Shown here piece after piece: positions 1-8,008 of a stretch of 64,000 nt of DNA. A program made the position numbers and the translations under genes. The DNA comes from Rhodobacteraceae bacterium UBA6197 (GTDB lineage Bacteria; Pseudomonadota; Alphaproteobacteria; Rhodobacterales; Rhodobacteraceae). Position 1 is the stretch's first letter; each line of letters opens with the position of its first letter. The notes under the pieces are model-generated. The model was not told the DNA's origin. It did no database searches and was given only the letters and a program-made list of their open reading frames with translations. The stretch spans positions 254,962 to 318,961 of the forward strand of contig DISZ01000018.1 of assembly GCA_002422085.1 (NCBI GenBank). The letters are read 5' to 3'.

Positions 1-222
1 TACTCGATCAACGGCTGTAACTTCATCCAGATCAGACGATACCGCCGGAGTTACCACCAAGGAAAAAGCAATGGTCAAGGCGATCCGTACTCGAACCGGA
101 ATTGATTGCTCGCCAAAAGCGGGCAGCAACGCCATGGCGGCGCCGACTCTCAAGAATACGATGAACCCTTCGAAGAGCGCGCTGTTCGCGTAAGCAAGAG
201 CTGAAACAAGTTGCTCATTCAT
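1..222 (-). CDS. fliR: Flagellar export protein FliR, N-terminal part (cut by window edge)
   Basis: Reading leftwards from an ATG at 222 gives 74 codons with no stop before the window ends. The translation begins MNEQLVSALAYANSALFEGF and continues with hydrophobic stretches around residues 18-35 and 46-62, as in the first membrane segments of FliR. FliR is an integral membrane component of the flagellar type III export gate, with FliP, FliQ and FlhA. The ATG overlaps the flhA stop (ATGA), so the two genes are probably translationally coupled. The alternative ATG at 218 is in another frame and gives no FliR-like protein. The C-terminal two thirds lie outside the window. Confidence 0.85.
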   Translation of the reverse strand, partial: MNEQLVSALAYANSALFEGFIVFLRVGAAMALLPAFGEQSIPVRVRIALTIAFSLVVTPAVSSDLDEVTAVDRV

Positions 223-2303
223 ACGGGAACCGTCCCAACCATCGAGGGACGCGACTCGACTCCGATCTCTTCGAAGCTCAAGACGGGCGCGTTAATTCCT
301 TTGGCGCCCAATACCGTGCGAACAAAGCGCCGGCGCCGAGCGGACGTAACCAATGCGGGGAAAACTCCGACTTCACCCGCCCGGGAAATGCGATCAGCAA
401 TGTTGTTGGCCAAACGGTTGAACTTGTCAGGGGGCAGTGCCACGTCGCCGCCTTTTTCGCCGCCGATCTGAAAAGCGGCAAAAGTATTTTCCCATTCCGG
501 GGCAAGTTGAAGCAACGGGATTGTTCCGTCTTCGCGCCGGATCTCGGCCACGATCTGAAATCCGAGCCGTTGCCGGACATGCTCACAGATTGCTTCCGGA
601 TTTTGCAGTCCGCGCACCTCTGAAATCGCCTCAAGGATCAACATCAGGTTGCGGATCGACACGCGCTCTTCCAATAGCAGGCGCAATACGGCCAGCAATA
701 GATCAACGGGAACTTTCTCCGGAACCAGCTCATCCAAGAGTTTTCGATTCGCCTCCGCACGGGCAGGGTCGGAGACATTCGTGACTTCTTCCAAAAGACG
801 GCGGAGCGCGCGCAGAGTCATCAAACGGCCAAAGTTCCGCTTGATGACCTCTAGAAGGTGGGTAGCAAGAACCTCTGTTGGACCAACGACGGTTGACCCG
901 GTCAAAACTGCCTCTTCTTGCATCGTCGTGGCAACCCAGCGAGCCGGCGCACCATAGACGGGTTCGCGCACGTCTTCGCCTTTGGGCAAAAGCTCCCGGT
1001 TGTCGGCGATCAGCGCAAGAATACGATCCGGAAAGAGGCGATCGCGCGCCTGCTCGACGCCCTGAATGCGGATGCGATAGACGCCGCTTTCCAAACTTCC
1101 ATCATCGGTCAACCTGATTTCTGGCAGGATCAGCCCGTAACTCGCGGCAACATGGTTGCGCATATTGGCAATGCGCGCCTCAAGCCCAGTTGCAGGATCA
1201 AGCGCCATCGCAACAAGGTCTGGTGCGAACTCAACATGAATGTCGTCAATATCAAGGATATCCCCAAGCGGTTTGCGGCGGATGGGTTCGGACTGTGCGG
1301 GCATTTTCATTGCTTCGCGGCGCAATCGTTTCTGCTCTGCGCGGCTTACCATAAAGGCAGACAGACCGAGGATGGCCGCACCGGCGATGAACGGCAGAAA
1401 CGGCAACCCGGGCACCAGAGCAAACAGCGCCATCAGGACCGCAACCGTTGCCAATGCTGGCGGGTATTTTCCCAGCTGCCGAAACAGTTCCAGATCAGCG
1501 GCGCCACGGGCGCCACCACGCGACAATAGCAACGCAGACGCAATGGAAATGATCACAGCCGGAATTTGACTTACCAAGCCGTCGCCGACTGTCAGGATTG
1601 CGTAGGTCTCTAGAGCACGACCGACTGGCATATGATGCACCGTGGTGCCAATCACCAAGCCCATCACAAGGTTAAGAAGCGTAATTAGAAGCCCGGCAAC
1701 GGCATCGCCCTTCACAAACTTTGACGCCCCGTCCAAAGAGCCAAAAAACGTGGTTTCGGCCTGTTCTCTTTCGCGCCTGGCACGCGCTTCTGCATGATCG
1801 ATCGCGCCGGCATTCATATCGCTGTCGATCGCCAGTTGCTTGCCAGGCATAGCGTCCAAGGCAAAGCGCGCTCCGACCTCTGCCATGCGTCCGGCGCCCT
1901 TGGTGATAACAATAAAATTGACGATCAGGATCACACCGAATACCACGAGCCCGATCAGCACTGACCCGCCCATGATAAAATTGGCGAAGCCTTCGATGAC
2001 ATCGCCCGCAGCATTTGTTCCTGTGTGGCCTTGTCCGACAATCAGTTTCGTGGACGATATATTCAGCGATAGTCGCAACATCAGTGACGCCAATAGAATT
2101 GTCGGAAATGCCGAAAAATCCAAAGGTCGCTCGATAAAGAGGGTCACAGTAAAAATAAGAATCGCGATGGCGAATGACGCTGCCAAACCGATATCCAATA
2201 CCCACGACGGCATCGGAAGGATCATCATCACGATAACGGCCATCAACGCCAATGCCAAAAGGATCGTCGGCTGGAATATGGTCCGGAGAGACAGGGCGGG
2301 CAT
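219..2303 (-). CDS. flhA: Flagellar biosynthesis protein FlhA
   Basis: 694 residues, the usual FlhA length. The N-terminal half (about residues 10-320) is strongly hydrophobic with several membrane helices and the charged cytoplasmic loop typical of the FHIPEP family (KGAGRMAEVGARFALDAMPG at about 138-157). The C-terminal half is the soluble domain that docks chaperone-substrate complexes at the export gate. FlhA forms the nonameric ring of the flagellar type III secretion apparatus and takes part in proton-driven export. The gene starts one base into the stop of the upstream transglycosylase gene and overlaps fliR downstream by four bases, so it is internal to a tight operon. Identification is secure. 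Confidence 0.97.
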   Translation of the reverse strand: MPALSLRTIFQPTILLALALMAVIVMMILPMPSWVLDIGLAASFAIAILIFTVTLFIERPLDFSAFPTILLASLMLRLSLNISSTKLIVGQGHTGTNAAGDVIEGFANFIMGGSVLIGLVVFGVILIVNFIVITKGAGRMAEVGARFALDAMPGKQLAIDSDMNAGAIDHAEARARREREQAETTFFGSLDGASKFVKGDAVAGLLITLLNLVMGLVIGTTVHHMPVGRALETYAILTVGDGLVSQIPAVIISIASALLLSRGGARGAADLELFRQLGKYPPALATVAVLMALFALVPGLPFLPFIAGAAILGLSAFMVSRAEQKRLRREAMKMPAQSEPIRRKPLGDILDIDDIHVEFAPDLVAMALDPATGLEARIANMRNHVAASYGLILPEIRLTDDGSLESGVYRIRIQGVEQARDRLFPDRILALIADNRELLPKGEDVREPVYGAPARWVATTMQEEAVLTGSTVVGPTEVLATHLLEVIKRNFGRLMTLRALRRLLEEVTNVSDPARAEANRKLLDELVPEKVPVDLLLAVLRLLLEERVSIRNLMLILEAISEVRGLQNPEAICEHVRQRLGFQIVAEIRREDGTIPLLQLAPEWENTFAAFQIGGEKGGDVALPPDKFNRLANNIADRISRAGEVGVFPALVTSARRRRFVRTVLGAKGINAPVLSFEEIGVESRPSMVGTVPV

Positions 2304-3109
2304 TACTCCACCACCACGGGACGTGCCTGTGCAAACAGGCTTGCCACTGATGTCTGACCGAGCGGAACCAGTGACGAAAGCCCGGCAACGCTGCCCGTCT
2401 GCAACAACGGGTAGCGATTGACTCTGGGCTGTAAAGGAACGGGCTGATCGCCATACGCCGCTAGGACAATATCCGGAATTTCCGGTATATCTTGCGACTT
2501 CGAGCGCGTGGGTGGTGTCCGGACTGGGAGTTGTGCACTTTGCGCCAACCCGTCTTCATTGACAAAATTGGCGCGGAAAACATCGAACCGCGAGGCGTAT
2601 TTTTCAGCAAGTGCCGGTGTGCGGGAATGAAAGGCCCCCGCAGCTTTGGTCCAGGTGCCAGTCTCGGCATAGAGATCATTCAGGAATTTGGCAGCGTAGA
2701 GCGCGTTCTCCAGCGGGTCGAACATTGCATCAATTGAATCAAATTCCTGGCCGTGCCATTTGTAGTTTATCTGAAAACAACCGACATCGAAGCTACGAGC
2801 ACCACGCTTGAACTCTTTGAAAACAAAGGCGCGAGCATCGTCTTGGCTGTCAAACCAGTGCCCCTCACCCTCCATATTGACCGTCCAGGGCCAGGGTCGA
2901 AAGGCTCCAGCCATCTTTCGGCCTGTTTCGTTCAGCGATATGGCCTTGAGAACTGAAATGGGCACGCCGGTCTGATGTGACGCCTCGGCAGCGACGATTT
3001 CGCAGATTGCAGAAAAATCCTGTGCACCGATGGCCGGTGTCACAATACCTACCGCCGCAAACACTGCAACGCCAACACTACGGGCGACCCGCGCCAATAA
3101 CCTGTTCAT
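2303..3109 (-). CDS. sltF: Flagellum-associated lytic transglycosylase (SltF type)
   Basis: 268 residues with a cleavable signal peptide (about 1-29, ending AIGA before QD). A soluble lytic transglycosylase fold follows: SLNETG carries the probable catalytic glutamate (E61), and a later FDVGCFQINYKWHG segment corresponds to the family GxxQI/xN motifs. Such enzymes cleave the glycan strands of peptidoglycan in the periplasm to open a passage for the flagellar rod. In Rhodobacter sphaeroides the flagellum-specific enzyme is SltF, encoded within the flagellar cluster. The position directly before flhA supports the same role here. The C-terminal 70 residues are low-complexity and proline-rich and may be the partner-binding region. 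The SltF name rests on context as much as on sequence. Confidence 0.8.
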   Translation of the reverse strand: MNRLLARVARSVGVAVFAAVGIVTPAIGAQDFSAICEIVAAEASHQTGVPISVLKAISLNETGRKMAGAFRPWPWTVNMEGEGHWFDSQDDARAFVFKEFKRGARSFDVGCFQINYKWHGQEFDSIDAMFDPLENALYAAKFLNDLYAETGTWTKAAGAFHSRTPALAEKYASRFDVFRANFVNEDGLAQSAQLPVRTPPTRSKSQDIPEIPDIVLAAYGDQPVPLQPRVNRYPLLQTGSVAGLSSLVPLGQTSVASLFAQARPVVVE

Positions 3110-3196
3110 GGGATTTTCCCGATTGCCGCAATTCTTGCTTGGTTTGACGCTAGGCTGCGAAGGTTGAGATTCAGTAAGCGTCTTGGTTTATTGCTG

Positions 3197-5494
3197 TCAG
3201 TTGTCGGCTGTTTCCGCCAAGAGGGCGTTTATGGCAGCTCGTGCCGCCTGGCTTTCAGAGAGCAACGCTCGATTGCGAGCCAAAATACCGTCTTCGGCCA
3301 AATTGGATTCCGGTGCCACGTCAATGTTTTCGCTATCGGCCGAAGCCAATTCTGTGCGCAGCACACCATTCTTGATTGCCTCGCGTTGTGCATCAGTTCC
3401 GTGCATCAAAACGGTGTTCCAGTCGCCAAGACGCCACGCTTCTTCAATGGCAGCCTCCTGATCTCCGGCAAGTATAAAGGCCGATTTCGCGCTTTTGTGG
3501 TCGCCGAGAAGGCGGAAAGCCTCGCCCCGGATGCTGTCGGCAAGCGCACCTGAAATTCCCCCAACGTGGGTCAGTGCAGCTGAGCCGTCCCTGTCCAATA
3601 GCGAGGCCCTTGCCAGCAGCAGCCGTCCACGATCGAAATGGGCGGCATTTGGTCCGGAAATCTGACGTGCAGCGGCCGAAAAGCCAAGCTCGAGCAATCG
3701 CTCAGCGATATCGGCTCGCAGTTCCCAGTTCTCGATTGTTTTATCGACAAATGCTCGTCGTGCGAAAAAGACCTTCAAGAAGATCTCGTCATCCGGAGTA
3801 TCTGCGATTTGACTGAAAAGCTCTTGAATGGTCTTTGCGCGGATTGCTTGGTCACGCGCGATGGGCCAATCCTCCAGTGCACGAAAAGCCTCATCAAATC
3901 TTCCCGCCGATCCCGCCGCCAGAACATGTGCCCGCGCAATCCTGGCGCCATCCGCTGCATCTTGGTGCACGAAAGCCAACGCCGCAACGCTATCAATGAC
4001 CTTGGCGTCCACTGCGCCACCAAGTTCCAGTCGGGCATCAATCGCCAGCAGTAGGGCCTCGGTTGCCAACACCCCGTCATCGGCAATCACAGGGGCCAGA
4101 CGAACTTCTGCACTGGCGGCATCACCCGTTGCCATGTCAATCCGCGCATCAATCAGATTGACCGCCATCTCATGATCGCCCGGCGCACGCGAGATGGCTC
4201 CCTGAATGGAGCGAGCCACATCCGGTGCACCCAGCAGAATCATCTTTTCGGCCAAACGTGGTCCAAGATGCTGACGCATTGAAGGCGGCAATGCCGAGAA
4301 CGCGCGCTGTACGGCCCCAAAGTCGACTGCCATGGACTTTTCCAGATCGTTGTTGGCCAATACCGACCAAAGCGCCGCTGGGGTGTCGCAATCTGCCATA
4401 TACATGATGCCTGATGCTGGATCGACTCTTCGCTCGTCAATCACCTGTGCCAGTATCCGCAAGACATCCGTGGCCTCTTCCCGTGATCCCATCGCTTCTA
4501 GAAGAGCCGCCGCCTCATCACCAAAGCCAAGGGCGATATAGAGCCGCGCAAGCGCAAGAACCTTATCCGGGTTTGGTTTGTCAAACTCTTCGAGAAGACC
4601 ACGCCGCAAGCTGGAAATCTGCTCGCTAGGGGGAGTGTCATCAACCCAATCCGATAGATCCAAAAGCGCTGCATCCAAGCATCTTTCACCATCCTCCGTC
4701 ATACTCGACTGCTGCAACCAACCCGAGGTATCGCGATCGACCGAGGTCTGCGATGTGATTGCCAGGTGATCTCGCGCAATCGGTGGGGCAATCGGTAACA
4801 GCTCCGGTGACGTATCTACAGGATTCACAGCGTGCGGAGGATCGGCGAGATCAACTTTGAGAAGGCCTTGCGAGGCCGCACGACCCAGTTGCTTTAGCAA
4901 TTCCTCTTCGGCCGTCGCCACGCGCGGATCCGGCAACTTCATGTCCAGCGACTGCAGTGTGGGCGTAGCTGCAAGGGCCGGTGCCGGTGGCGGTGGCGTC
5001 TTCTGGGGTTCTTCGAAAGCATGCCGCCAGTACGACGCCAGCTCTGGGTCACGTCTTTCGGGGACAGGATAGCTTTTTGCGGCGGTAATCGGCGTTTTCA
5101 CATTCAAATCACGTTCGAAGGTAGAATCGAGCGGCGGCTTGCCATCCTTGACGTCGATCACCAATGCCCCAGTTGCCAACTTGAACGCGCTCGCGTGAAC
5201 GTTTTCCGCAACAGTGATCTTCAAGACGGAAGGGCTTTCCGCGACGACATCCCGAATGCGTGATTTCGAGATAAGATCGAAGACTTCTGACAGGTCGAAG
5301 GTTGCGTCAGGCGATTGCACCCGCAACTCATAGCTATCGCCCCTGCGTCCCAGCGACCATTCAAAAGGTCGCACCATTGGCAAGACCAGCCGTGAAAAAC
5401 TCGGGTGATCGCCCGATCGAACGACAATGGTTTCTGTCAAAGCTGGAAGCGTGGTTGAAGCCAAGGCCAGCAGAAAAGCCAAGAAACGGCTCAT
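3197..5494 (-). CDS. Unknown exported alpha-helical repeat protein of the flagellar operon
   Basis: 765 residues. A signal peptide (about 1-20, MSRFLAFLLALASTTLPALT) is followed by a compact N-terminal domain to about residue 140 that looks beta-rich (IVVRSGDHPSFSRLVLPM). A proline-rich linker (PEEPQKTPPPPAPALAA region) comes next, then about 480 residues of alpha-helical, alanine- and leucine-rich sequence resembling TPR or Sel1-like solenoid repeats. No enzyme motif is visible. The start ATG overlaps the motA stop by four bases, and the gene is followed 87 bases later by sltF, so it is co-transcribed with motor and export genes. A periplasmic scaffold or motor-accessory role is an inference from context. 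I do not recognise a named family. Confidence 0.7.
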   Translation of the reverse strand: MSRFLAFLLALASTTLPALTETIVVRSGDHPSFSRLVLPMVRPFEWSLGRRGDSYELRVQSPDATFDLSEVFDLISKSRIRDVVAESPSVLKITVAENVHASAFKLATGALVIDVKDGKPPLDSTFERDLNVKTPITAAKSYPVPERRDPELASYWRHAFEEPQKTPPPPAPALAATPTLQSLDMKLPDPRVATAEEELLKQLGRAASQGLLKVDLADPPHAVNPVDTSPELLPIAPPIARDHLAITSQTSVDRDTSGWLQQSSMTEDGERCLDAALLDLSDWVDDTPPSEQISSLRRGLLEEFDKPNPDKVLALARLYIALGFGDEAAALLEAMGSREEATDVLRILAQVIDERRVDPASGIMYMADCDTPAALWSVLANNDLEKSMAVDFGAVQRAFSALPPSMRQHLGPRLAEKMILLGAPDVARSIQGAISRAPGDHEMAVNLIDARIDMATGDAASAEVRLAPVIADDGVLATEALLLAIDARLELGGAVDAKVIDSVAALAFVHQDAADGARIARAHVLAAGSAGRFDEAFRALEDWPIARDQAIRAKTIQELFSQIADTPDDEIFLKVFFARRAFVDKTIENWELRADIAERLLELGFSAAARQISGPNAAHFDRGRLLLARASLLDRDGSAALTHVGGISGALADSIRGEAFRLLGDHKSAKSAFILAGDQEAAIEEAWRLGDWNTVLMHGTDAQREAIKNGVLRTELASADSENIDVAPESNLAEDGILARNRALLSESQAARAAINALLAETADN

Positions 5495-6360
5495 GCAGCC
5501 TCCTGCTTCACAGCTTTCAGCGCCTCTTCAAGCTCTGAAAAACTCGGACGAATGTGATGTGGCGTATTCTGGCGACCGACCTCGATGCAAATATTAGTTG
5601 CGTGATTGTAGAGATTCGCGACCAGCACTTCTCTGATAAGCTTGTAGAAATGCGAATCCTCTTCCACGACTGCATTCACTTTCACCGCGAAGGGTCCGAC
5701 AAAACCGTAGGCCAAGAACACCCCCAGAAAGGTTCCGACCAGGGCACCACCAATCATTTTTCCCAAAATTTCAGGAGGCTGATCGATCGATCCCATCGTC
5801 TTGATAACCCCAAGGACCGCCGCGACAATCCCAAGTGCTGGCAATCCATCGGCAATGGATTGCAACGCATGGGTAGAATGCAATGCGTGATGAAGGTTGC
5901 CTTCAAGTTGCTTTTCCAGCACTTCTTCAACCTGATGCGGGTCATCGTAGTTCATGGAGGCCGAACGCATCGTGTCGCAAATAAGCTCGACAGCCATGTG
6001 ATCATCTACGATCTTCGGGTACTTCCCAAAAATCGACGAGTTTTCAGGCGCTTCGATATGCTCCTCGATCGCGACCGGATTTTGGCGCGCGAGGCGGATC
6101 AACTCAAATAGCAGGCACAGCAGATCTCGGTAGTCCGATGGTTTCCATTTCGGGCCTTTGAAGACTTTCGAGATATCTTTCATCGTGTGTTTGATTGTTG
6201 CCATATCGTTCGACAGCACAAAGGCCCCCACCGCGGCGCCACCGATCATGATCGTCTCAAACGGCAATGCCTTGAGGATGATCCCCATTTTGCCGCCCGC
6301 GGCAACATAGCCGCCAAACACCATCACAAAGATAATGACAATACCGACGAGCCCGATCAT
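5491..6360 (-). CDS. motA: Flagellar motor stator protein MotA
   Basis: 289 residues, normal for MotA. Membrane segments are visible near residues 1-20, 30-50, 168-190 and 200-222, with a large cytoplasmic loop between the second and third. That loop carries the charged region (LLFELIRLARQNPVAIEEH) that contacts the rotor protein FliG. The LPALGIVAAVLGVIKTM segment before transmembrane helix 3 contains the conserved proline. MotA forms with MotB the proton-conducting stator that drives rotation. The partner motB is not adjacent but lies 11 kb away at the other end of the cluster. It is probably transcribed with the downstream solenoid protein, sltF, flhA and fliR. Confidence 0.96.
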   Translation of the reverse strand: MIGLVGIVIIFVMVFGGYVAAGGKMGIILKALPFETIMIGGAAVGAFVLSNDMATIKHTMKDISKVFKGPKWKPSDYRDLLCLLFELIRLARQNPVAIEEHIEAPENSSIFGKYPKIVDDHMAVELICDTMRSASMNYDDPHQVEEVLEKQLEGNLHHALHSTHALQSIADGLPALGIVAAVLGVIKTMGSIDQPPEILGKMIGGALVGTFLGVFLAYGFVGPFAVKVNAVVEEDSHFYKLIREVLVANLYNHATNICIEVGRQNTPHHIRPSFSELEEALKAVKQEAA

Positions 6361-6420
6361 ATTCCTGCCTCCATGGTGCAGTCGAACTTTTTCAGATTCG
6401 GGTTAACAAAGCCTATTTGT

Positions 6421-7032
6421 CTAATTTTTTGGGGCATTTGCGTTTCGACCTGCCATCAGAACGCTGATCGAATAGGCTGTTTTCGGCTCGAGGCCCGACA
6501 ACACCGCCGCCGCTGTATCAGGTCGCATCCTTGCTAGAAAACCTGCTGCAAATTCTGGTGCCATTTCTTCAAACAATGGCGCTGCCTCTTTCGGCTTCAT
6601 ATTTTCGTAGAGAGTGACAAGTCTGGCAACGTCTTCATCTGCGGCCTTGTCCGCAACGGTGATAGTCTTTGATAGCGCGTCTTCGGCGGCAACCAACTTG
6701 GCAATCTTTTCGTCCACCTGCTTCTCAGCAAGGTGAAGTGCTTGTGCGCGGCTCTCGAGAGTCGCCTCGCGCTCATTGACGCGTTTTTCGCGCACCCTGA
6801 GCGCCTCGAGAAGCGCCATTGCATCTGCCTCTGGAGCGCAGTTTTCGGCGGGGGCGGGCTGTGCACTTTTCGAAGCTGGCTCGGTCGCCCGAGCAAAAGC
6901 GCGACCCGCGCCATCACCCAGCCTGATCACGCCCGATCCCGCCAACAACACCGCGACGATCATCAAGGAGCCCCGCTTTTGGCGGCGCCGCATTTTTCTT
7001 GGCTGCGCTTCTGGCTTTTCTGCGTTGCTCAT
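6421..7032 (-). CDS. MotE-family flagellar protein (MgtE N-domain-like)
   Basis: 203 residues. One N-terminal membrane anchor (about 18-45, preceded by the basic stretch RKMRRRQKRGS) is followed by a long predicted coiled coil (about 70-135, rich in E, K and A). A C-terminal helical domain (YENMKPKEAAPLFEEM, then FLARMRPDTAAAVLSGLEP) has the repeat signature of the MgtE intracellular N domain. This is the architecture of MotE-type proteins, which act as periplasmic chaperones or helpers for motor assembly in alphaproteobacteria. It overlaps the following 119-codon gene by four bases and sits 60 bases from motA. Its exact function in this lineage is not established from sequence. Confidence 0.75.
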   Translation of the reverse strand: MSNAEKPEAQPRKMRRRQKRGSLMIVAVLLAGSGVIRLGDGAGRAFARATEPASKSAQPAPAENCAPEADAMALLEALRVREKRVNEREATLESRAQALHLAEKQVDEKIAKLVAAEDALSKTITVADKAADEDVARLVTLYENMKPKEAAPLFEEMAPEFAAGFLARMRPDTAAAVLSGLEPKTAYSISVLMAGRNANAPKN

Positions 7033-7388
7033 TCGGCGGCCTCCAAACCGTCCGAGCGCGTGCGGCGCCGTATGACGCGATGTCGGCGCTGGCCGTCGTC
7101 CGGCTCTGGAAGGTCATGCAGCGCGGCAAGCATCAGTTCCAACCGTTCCGCCCCTTGTTCAGCACGCCGCGTCAGTGCTTCGAGCATTTCCGCTGATGAG
7201 ACGGCAGTGGTCTGGGCCCGGTTGAGCGCCTTGGTCATATCGTCAACCTGGGCGGACAAAACGGCAATCGCGCCACCCATGCCATTTTCGAGCTGGTTGA
7301 ACTGCTTCAACCGTCGCGCCAATACAATGCAGTAGGCTGCGGCGCCCAGCGCCCCCGCACCTAGCAGGATGTCCGAAATCAGCTCCAT
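7029..7388 (-). CDS. DUF6468-type flagellar-cluster protein
   Basis: 119 residues. A single N-terminal membrane helix (about 3-25, ISDILLGAGALGAAAYCIVL) is followed by a helical cytoplasmic region and a basic tail (RRHRVIRRRTRSD). Small one-helix proteins like this sit between fliL and motE in many alphaproteobacterial flagellar clusters; the DUF6468 group is the closest match I recognise. The start ATG overlaps nothing upstream (10 bases from fliL), while its stop overlaps the MotE-type gene by four bases. A role in flagellar assembly or positioning is suggested only by location. The product has no catalytic motifs. Confidence 0.6.
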   Translation of the reverse strand: MELISDILLGAGALGAAAYCIVLARRLKQFNQLENGMGGAIAVLSAQVDDMTKALNRAQTTAVSSAEMLEALTRRAEQGAERLELMLAALHDLPEPDDGQRRHRVIRRRTRSDGLEAAE

Positions 7389-7398
7389 TCCCGCCTCC

Positions 7399-7890
7399 TC
7401 AATTCAACACGAATTCAATAATCAAAAGATCCCGCACGCGGCCGTCTCCGGTCACGATTTGCACCCGGCGGAGCATCTGCGCACGCAATCGGATCAACGC
7501 ACTGCGGTCCTCCAACTCTGCCACATCAACTGCACGCAGGTAGCCGTTCAGCACGTCCATCACGCGTGGCTTCAGCAGTTCGACATCCTTGAGATAGTGG
7601 TTTGAAACCTCAAGTTGAGCCGAAAACCGCAAGTGTCGTGCGGATCCGACCGAGCCCAGAGAAACGATCATCGGGTCCAGCGCCACGAAGGCGATATCTG
7701 GCAAGGCTTCGGGTATTTCCGCCTCAGAGGTCGTGTCGTGATTCTCGGCCTTGGCACCAAGAATCACCCCGGAATAGACCGCGAAAAACCCTCCGCCACC
7801 CAACCCCAGCATCAGCAGCAGCCCAACAAGCAAAGGTAATTTCGATTTTTTCTTGGGGGCCTCCTCGGCCTCAGGTGCGGACTCAGCCAT
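7399..7890 (-). CDS. fliL: Flagellar basal body-associated protein FliL
   Basis: 163 residues: a short acidic/basic cytoplasmic leader, one membrane helix (about 19-40, LPLLVGLLLMLGLGGGGFFAVY), then a periplasmic domain (ALDPMIVSLGSVGSARHLRF and a C-terminal RVQIVTGDGRVRDLLIIEFVLN) typical of FliL. FliL is a stomatin-like ring protein surrounding the stator units and supporting torque and stator stability. It is the first gene of the minus-strand operon running to fliR. The 118-base divergent region shared with fliF contains a CtrA-type box about 45 bases upstream of its ATG. Confidence 0.93.
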   Translation of the reverse strand: MAESAPEAEEAPKKKSKLPLLVGLLLMLGLGGGGFFAVYSGVILGAKAENHDTTSEAEIPEALPDIAFVALDPMIVSLGSVGSARHLRFSAQLEVSNHYLKDVELLKPRVMDVLNGYLRAVDVAELEDRSALIRLRAQMLRRVQIVTGDGRVRDLLIIEFVLN

Positions 7891-7935
7891 GACATCCCCG
7901 AAAATTGCTTCTGCACCGCTATAGACCCGGACCCA

Positions 7936-7950
7936 CTAACCGATTGTTAA
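7936..7950. promoter_or_regulatory. CtrA-type box between fliL and fliF
   Basis: The sequence CTAA-CCGATTG-TTAA matches the CtrA consensus TTAA-N7-TTAA with one mismatch. It is centred in the 118-base divergent region, about 45 bases from the fliL start and 58 bases from the fliF start, so one site could serve both promoters. Motility genes of Rhodobacterales are commonly CtrA-dependent. The match itself is seen; binding is inferred. Confidence 0.6.
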
Positions 7951-8008
7951 GCGCGATCAGCGAAAGATCAGGACGACGAGGCAGAAGCCCGGCTATAGGA
8001 GATGCGCT

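Noticed and set aside
1672..2454. A 260-codon minus-strand frame overlapping flhA and sltF
   Set aside because: Out of phase with both recognised genes and with high R, C and H content.
6403..6420. TTAA half-site between motA and the MotE-type gene
   Set aside because: No second half-site at the right distance; not called a CtrA box.
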